DNA of 10,165 nucleotides from Alphaproteobacteria bacterium (lineage in GTDB: Bacteria > Pseudomonadota > Alphaproteobacteria > Micropepsales > Micropepsaceae). Every line of letters starts with the position of its first letter. Position 1 is the first letter of the stretch. The position numbers and the translations under genes are program-made. Positions 6,735 through 10,165 of the stretch are shown here, in pieces. Location of the stretch: NCBI GenBank assembly GCA_003451645.1, contig DMER01000107.1, positions 28,628 through 38,792 on the forward strand. The letters are read 5' to 3'. The notes under the pieces were generated by a model that saw only the letters and a list, made by a program, of their open reading frames with translations, did not search any database and had not been told where the DNA came from.

Positions 6735-7222
6735 AGCGGCGCTGGCCCTTGGCGCAGCAGCGCCTCTAAACGGGCATAAGAGAGCTCCATCCCTGCCCCC
6801 ATGTTCGACTTCAAGATACGGTCGCGCACCGGTTGCGATGTGTATTCGATGGTCATCACCATCTGTGTCCACGGTCCGTGCTCGGCCAGGTCCGTGGTGA
6901 TCTTAGTTTCCCCGCCGGTCCAGTCTTCGTCAAAAAGCTCTGTGTGCACCATGCGGACCGGGGGAGAGAAGACCGTATACAGACCACGCAGTCCCATAGC
7001 CCGCCCATCGGCATGGCTCCATACGAAGCGAATTTGGCCACCCTCATGCGTCTGGCTCACACATTCAGTCAGGCGCCATTCGTCCGAACCCCACATCCAT
7101 CGAAAGAGAGTGGCGGGCTCAACGAGTGCCGCGAACATCGTCTCGCGAGATGCTGGGAACATTCTCGTTCCCACAATCTCATTTGTGCCGCGTGGCGATA
7201 AAACGAACCGACTATCAGGCAT
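6731..7222 (-). CDS. SRPBCC / AHSA1 family protein
   Basis: This 163-residue protein has the START-like helix-grip fold of the SRPBCC superfamily (Aha1 C-terminal-like group), which binds hydrophobic ligands in a deep cavity. Hallmarks: [28 protein letters not shown] (18-45), the first strand and helix pair; [13 protein letters not shown] (61-73); [20 protein letters not shown] (85-104), the family's P-P-x-R/x-x-x-T-E segment; then [22 protein letters not shown] and a long C-terminal helix with [16 protein letters not shown]. The ATG at 7222 has AGGA five bases upstream. A longer frame to 7330 overlaps the previous gene and is rejected. It lies 7 bases after the small membrane protein gene, and its stop overlaps the ATPase start. 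A lipid or other hydrophobic ligand related to the exporter's cargo is a fair guess from context, but nothing in the sequence proves it. Confidence 0.88.
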   Translation of the reverse strand: MPDSRFVLSPRGTNEIVGTRMFPASRETMFAALVEPATLFRWMWGSDEWRLTECVSQTHEGGQIRFVWSHADGRAMGLRGLYTVFSPPVRMVHTELFDEDWTGGETKITTDLAEHGPWTQMVMTIEYTSQPVRDRILKSNMGAGMELSYARLEALLRQGPAPL

Positions 7223-7229
7223 GACTTTC

Positions 7230-7568
7230 CTAACCTGCCTTCTCTTCCCAACCGGTGACCTTGCCCGAAGACAAAGTGATCCGCCAACGGAAACTGTTGC
7301 GCGGCAAGGGCCCATATTTATAGACCTCAACCGATTTGCCGCGTACGGTGCGGGCCTCCTTCACATGGGGCTGGCCCAAGGCATCCACAAGCTGCTCACG
7401 GCTCATGCCTTGCCAGATTGTGTGGGCAAGCAGCTTTTCAACGACGGTGTCACTGCCATATTTCGCCAAAAGTACAGCATGCCGCATGCTGCGGACGATG
7501 ATGTTCAGCACAAAGAGCACCAAGGCGGTCAACGCGACCCCGCCACCAATCCAATAAAGCCATTCCAT
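7230..7568 (-). CDS. Small membrane-anchored protein with a BamE/SmpA-like motif, hypothetical
   Basis: This 112-residue protein starts MEWLYWIGGGVALTALVLFVLNIIVR, giving one membrane span at about residues 4-25 with a basic stretch behind it. The soluble part has a recognisable pattern, TIWQGMSREQLVDALGQP (50-67) followed by VEVYKYGP and RWRITLSSGKVTGWEEK. I recall this pattern from a widespread family of uncharacterised proteins (WQG-x(4)-QL-x-(D/S)-x-LG-x-P, K-Y, GW-(E/D)). The Gm-s-e-e-L-x-x-x-LG-P part resembles the BamE/SmpA fold, which is a structural inference only. There is no lipobox, so it is not a BamE lipoprotein. The ATG at 7568 has GGAGG 10 bases upstream, inside the end of the amidohydrolase gene whose stop is two bases away. 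The SRPBCC gene follows after 7 bases. Function unknown. Confidence 0.75.
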   Translation of the reverse strand: MEWLYWIGGGVALTALVLFVLNIIVRSMRHAVLLAKYGSDTVVEKLLAHTIWQGMSREQLVDALGQPHVKEARTVRGKSVEVYKYGPLPRNSFRWRITLSSGKVTGWEEKAG

Positions 7569-7570
7569 GG

Positions 7571-8899
7571 CTACAACGCCTCCAAGAAGCGTAAAGGTTG
7601 GCCATGAGCGGTGCCCAGCACTTGATCGTCGCGCATGACGATCCGGCCTCGGATCATCGTCATAATGGGCCAGCCTGTTGCCTCAAACCCGTCATAGGGG
7701 CTCCAGCCGCAGCGGCTCGCGATCCATCTGTTCTCAATGCGCCGCCTGGCTTTCAAGTCAACGATCGTGAAGTCTGCATCGTACCCAAGAGCAATGCGCC
7801 CCTTGCCCGCCAAGCCGAAGATGCGCTGCGGCCCATGCGCGACCAAATCCGCAAAGCGCTCCAGGCTCAAACGCCCTGCCGCGACATGGGTGAGCATCAC
7901 CGGCACCAAAGTCTGCACCCCCGGCATGCCGGACGGCGTGTTGGGATAGCCCTTGTCCTTTTCTTCGTGCGTGTGCGGCGCGTGGTCGGACCCCAGCACG
8001 TCGATGACGCCCTGACGAACGCCCACCCAAAGGGCGTCTTGATGCGCCTTGTCGCGCACCGGCGGGTTCATCTGCGCATAGGTGCCGAGGCGCTCATAGC
8101 AGTCCGGCGCCGTCAATGTGAGGTGATGGGGTGTTGTCTCGGCGGTTGCGATGTCCTTGGCATTCGCGAGCAATGGCAATTCGTCGCCGGTCGAAACATG
8201 TAAGACATGGACACGCCGGCGGGTCTCGCGCGCAAGCTTGAGCAGACGCTCCGTGCACAGACGCGCCGCCTCCGCATCGCGCCACACGGGATGGGTCTGA
8301 GGCTGTCCAGCAAGGGCCAGGGCTTTACGTGCAATGAGGCGCGCTTCATCCTCGGCGTGGACTGCTACGCGCCGTCGGCCATTGCGCAGCACCTCGCGCA
8401 CGTGGGCATCGTCGTCAACGAGCAGGTTGCCGGTTGAAGAGCCCATGAAGACCTTCACGCCCGCAGCACCGGGCCGCACTTCCAGATCTCGCAGGGCCGC
8501 CGCATTGCCCTTCTCGGCGCCGACGTAGAAGGCATGGTCGCACCACATGCGGCCGCGGGCAAGCGCGAGCTTTTCGTCCAGAGCGGCCGCGGTCGTCGTA
8601 GGCGGATTGGTGTTGGGCATTTCGAAGACGGCCGTGACACCGCCCAGCACGGCGGCGCGGCTGCCCGTTTCCAGATCCTCCTTGTGCGTTGGACCAGGTT
8701 CCCGGAAGTGCACCTGGCTGTCGATCACTCCGGGCAGAATGGTCAAGCCATGGCAGGCGATCGTCTCCCGCGCAGCACCTGGAGCCAAGGTCCCCAGATG
8801 CGCGATGCGGCCTTGCGCAATACCAATGTCGAGGGCATGACGCCCCCAAGGCGTGACCACGTCCGCGCCGGTGAGCGCCAAATCATAGGTGTCAGGCAT
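7571..8899 (-). CDS. Dihydroorotase-like amidohydrolase (class I, COG0044) with Gln for the first HxH histidine
   Basis: This 442-residue protein is a TIM-barrel amidohydrolase of the class I dihydroorotase/allantoinase group. Members close or open cyclic amides; dihydroorotase makes dihydroorotate in pyrimidine synthesis. Seen: PGVIDSQVHFREPG (56-69), in which the usual D-x-H-x-H is D60-S-Q62-V-H64, so one metal ligand is replaced; AVFEMPNTNP (90-99); VKVFMGSSTG (148-157) with Lys149 at the possible carboxylated-lysine place; HAEDE with His181; VLHVST with His234; MNPPVRD (277-283); and SDHAPHT with the catalytic Asp305. Length is normal. I chose the ATG at 8899 (MPDTYDLALTG), with GAGGA 11 bases upstream. 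The longer frame to 9115 runs into ygfZ. From memory, a group of alphaproteobacterial proteins annotated as dihydroorotase shares this Gln. It may be a mono-metal enzyme, another cyclic amidase, or an inactive paralogue. It heads the operon with the ABC exporter genes. Confidence 0.88.
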   Translation of the reverse strand: MPDTYDLALTGADVVTPWGRHALDIGIAQGRIAHLGTLAPGAARETIACHGLTILPGVIDSQVHFREPGPTHKEDLETGSRAAVLGGVTAVFEMPNTNPPTTTAAALDEKLALARGRMWCDHAFYVGAEKGNAAALRDLEVRPGAAGVKVFMGSSTGNLLVDDDAHVREVLRNGRRRVAVHAEDEARLIARKALALAGQPQTHPVWRDAEAARLCTERLLKLARETRRRVHVLHVSTGDELPLLANAKDIATAETTPHHLTLTAPDCYERLGTYAQMNPPVRDKAHQDALWVGVRQGVIDVLGSDHAPHTHEEKDKGYPNTPSGMPGVQTLVPVMLTHVAAGRLSLERFADLVAHGPQRIFGLAGKGRIALGYDADFTIVDLKARRRIENRWIASRCGWSPYDGFEATGWPIMTMIRGRIVMRDDQVLGTAHGQPLRFLEAL

Positions 8900-8955
8900 C
8901 GCAACGGCTGTCCTCAAGTTTTGGATCGCGTCCACCCGGTCATCGCATGGCGCAC

Positions 8956-8972
8956 GCCCCTTGCCAAGGGGC
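8956..8972. promoter_or_regulatory. 17-base palindrome in the divergent promoter region, putative operator
   Basis: GCCCCTTG-C-CAAGGGGC is a perfect 8+8 inverted repeat around one central base. It sits in the 100-base gap between the divergent amidohydrolase and ygfZ starts, 57 bases from the former and 27 from the latter. The symmetry suits a dimeric repressor or activator that could act on both genes. As RNA it could also form a GC-rich hairpin in the ygfZ leader, but only AGGATTTT follows, so it is a poor terminator. I recognise no specific regulator. Confidence 0.4.
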
Positions 8973-8999
8973 AGGATTTTGGTCTTGATCACGGGCATC

Positions 9000-9845
9000 A
9001 TGGACCAGCATCTCCCTTCCAGTCCGGTAGCGTCTCTGCCACGCGGCATTGTCAGCGTGACCGGCGCCGATGCGGGCGGCTTTTTGCAGGGCCTGATCAG
9101 CAACGATATCGCCAAGGCCGAAGACGGCCGCTTGGTCTATGCGTTCCTGCTGACGCCGCAGGGAAAGGTCATCGCGGACTTTCTGATCGTGCCCATTTCG
9201 GGAGGTTTCTGGCTCGACTGCGCGCCCGCTGCCGCTGCCGATCTGGCGGGACGCCTCAATCGCTACAAATTGCGGGCCAAGGTTGCGGTCGAGGATGTTT
9301 CCGCCCAGGTCCGTGTCTTCGCGATCGCGGTGGATAGCAGGCAGGGGCTTACCGATCCGCGCCACCCCGCTTTGTGCCGGCGCCTTTACCAGCCCGGCAC
9401 GGTGCCCGCGGGCGCGATGGCGCCGGAGCGCTATCGCGCCCAGTGCCTGGCCTTGGGCGTGCCGGACAGCGCGGACTTCGGAACGGAGCAGACCTTCCTG
9501 CTGGAGTGCAATGCCGAGGAACTCCACGGCGTCGACTTCCGCAAAGGCTGCTATGTCGGTCAGGAGCTCAGTGCACGGATGAAGCACCGCGGTACGGCGC
9601 GCAAGCGCATCCTGCGGGCCGAGGTCTCGACCGCCCCCCTGCCACCGCCGGGCACGCCCATCAACGATGGCGCCAAGCCCGTGGGCGAGCTGCTCACGGG
9701 CCTTGGCACCGCCGCCTTGGCCATGGTCCGCCTCGACCGCTGGCGGGAGGCGCAAGGGCGGCCCCTGGCCTGCGACGGGCGGGCCGTCACGCTCTCCCTG
9801 CCCGCCTATCCACTCGCCTTGCCCGAGGAGGAGGCTTCAGCGTGA
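9000..9845 (+). CDS. ygfZ: Folate-binding protein YgfZ (CAF17/GcvT-like)
   Basis: This 281-residue protein is of the YgfZ/COG0354 family, tetrahydrofolate-binding relatives of glycine cleavage T-protein. They help assemble or repair certain [4Fe-4S] enzymes, including the tRNA-thiolating MiaB. Seen: LPRGIVSVTGADAGGFLQGLISNDI (13-37); the LLTPQGKVIADFLIV strand (51-65); and the diagnostic KGCYVGQE (182-189) with the redox-relevant Cys184, followed by LSARMKHRGTARKR. A C-terminal barrel region contains GTP and KPVGELLTG. Length fits bacterial members. The ATG at 9000 is preceded only by a weak ribosome site. The same frame is open back to a GTG at 8889, but those residues (ISTRSS-type, polar) lie in the promoter region and do not resemble the family. 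Its TGA overlaps the GTG of tag by 4 bases, so the two are translationally coupled. Confidence 0.92.
   Translation: MDQHLPSSPVASLPRGIVSVTGADAGGFLQGLISNDIAKAEDGRLVYAFLLTPQGKVIADFLIVPISGGFWLDCAPAAAADLAGRLNRYKLRAKVAVEDVSAQVRVFAIAVDSRQGLTDPRHPALCRRLYQPGTVPAGAMAPERYRAQCLALGVPDSADFGTEQTFLLECNAEELHGVDFRKGCYVGQELSARMKHRGTARKRILRAEVSTAPLPPPGTPINDGAKPVGELLTGLGTAALAMVRLDRWREAQGRPLACDGRAVTLSLPAYPLALPEEEASA
9825..9834 (+). promoter_or_regulatory. Ribosome binding site deciding the tag GTG start
   Basis: A purine-rich GAGGAGGAGG lies inside the last codons of ygfZ and ends seven bases before the GTG at 9842. It is an extended Shine-Dalgarno match. It supports GTG as the true start of tag and shows that tag can recruit ribosomes of its own as well as receive them from ygfZ. 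Confidence 0.7.
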
Positions 9846-10165
9846 CCATCAATCGCGGCGGCTGCATTTGGCCGGGTACCGATCCGCTTTATCTCGATTA
9901 TCACGACACCGAATGGGGCGTGCCAGAGCGCGACGACCGTGCCTTGTTCGAGAAATTGGTCCTGGACGGGTTCCAAGCGGGCCTGTCCTGGATCACCATC
10001 TTGCGCAAGAGGGAGGCCTTCAGGGACGCCTTTGACGGCTTCGATCCGCACAAGATCGCCCGGTACTCGGACAAAAAGGTCGAAAAACTGCTCACAAACA
10101 CCGGCATTGTGCGCTCCCGCCTCAAGATCGCCGGCGCCATCCGTAACGCACAAGGCTTCCTGGAG
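9842..10165 (+). CDS. tag: DNA-3-methyladenine glycosylase I (3' partial)
   Basis: These are the first 108 residues of Tag, the base-excision-repair glycosylase that removes 3-methyladenine (and 3-methylguanine) from alkylated DNA. The frame is open to the last base, so the C-terminal third or more is outside the window. E. coli Tag has 187 residues. The match is residue by residue with an offset of four: Cys8 (zinc ligand, E. coli Cys4), DPLYLDYHDTEWGVPERD (14-31) with His21 (zinc ligand His17) and Tyr20 (Tyr16), and QAGLSWITILRKREAFRDAF with Trp50 (Trp46). One change stands out: Asp42 stands where E. coli has Glu38, the residue that contacts the damaged base. The remaining zinc ligands would lie beyond the window. 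The GTG start overlaps the ygfZ stop as GTGA, with GAGGAGGAGG seven bases upstream. Confidence 0.95.
   Translation, partial: MTINRGGCIWPGTDPLYLDYHDTEWGVPERDDRALFEKLVLDGFQAGLSWITILRKREAFRDAFDGFDPHKIARYSDKKVEKLLTNTGIVRSRLKIAGAIRNAQGFLE

Noticed and set aside
6735..6872. N-terminal extension of the ABC ATPase up to base 6872
   Set aside because: It lies within the SRPBCC gene and has no family similarity, and the GTG at 6734 gives a natural start with a 4-base overlap.
8940..9755. Long minus-strand open frame of about 270 codons opposite ygfZ
   Set aside because: It is a complement of a well-recognised ygfZ gene and is rich in Arg, Gly and Ala with no domain. It would also run into the amidohydrolase promoter.
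1..10165. Mobile element, phage, defence system, CRISPR or toxin-antitoxin locus
   Set aside because: No transposase, integrase, direct-repeat array, nuclease or antitoxin pattern is visible. Gene families are all chromosomal metabolic, transport or repair types.

Overview
This is a GC-rich stretch of bacterial chromosome, most likely from an alphaproteobacterium. The best taxonomic clue is the 87-residue Usg protein, a family I know only from Alphaproteobacteria. The YgfZ, AcuI/YhdH and nitronate monooxygenase homologues are of forms common there. I see no insertion sequence, phage gene, CRISPR array, tRNA or rRNA. Every large open frame matches a recognisable household family, so this reads as ordinary core or near-core chromosome and not a mobile island.

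Layout: (1) Bases 1-993, plus strand: the 3' part of a nitronate monooxygenase gene, a hairpin, a cluster of TTAAC motifs, and a small putative secreted protein with a strong ribosome binding site. (2) Bases 1083-3502, minus strand: an AcuI/YhdH-type enoyl/acrylyl reductase, then after a 200-base gap a LysE-family exporter and a GNAT acetyltransferase 12 bases apart. (3) Bases 3503-3822: a divergent 320-base intergenic region rich in inverted repeats. (4) Bases 3823-4086, plus strand: usg, ending only 6 bases from the convergent SDR gene. (5) Bases 4093-8899, minus strand: a compact six-gene run, read from high to low coordinates as dihydroorotase-like amidohydrolase, small membrane-anchored protein, SRPBCC/AHSA1 protein, ABC ATPase, ABC-2 permease, SDR oxidoreductase. 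Gaps are 2 and 7 bases, then two 4-base start/stop overlaps, then 33 bases, so it is probably one operon. (6) Bases 9000-10165, plus strand: ygfZ overlapping by 4 bases with the 5' part of tag (3-methyladenine DNA glycosylase I), divergent from the amidohydrolase.

Functional reading: the ATPase and permease form a YadG/YadH-like ABC-2 exporter, translationally coupled to the SRPBCC gene. What it exports cannot be read from sequence. The amidohydrolase heading that operon has lost the first histidine of the HxH metal motif (Gln62), so dihydroorotase activity should not be assumed. The main points for a second look are that substitution, a 17-base near-perfect palindrome between the amidohydrolase and ygfZ, the TTAAC cluster before the small secreted gene, the structured usg leader, and an Asp in place of the base-recognition Glu in Tag. 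I did not find a clearly new multi-gene system.
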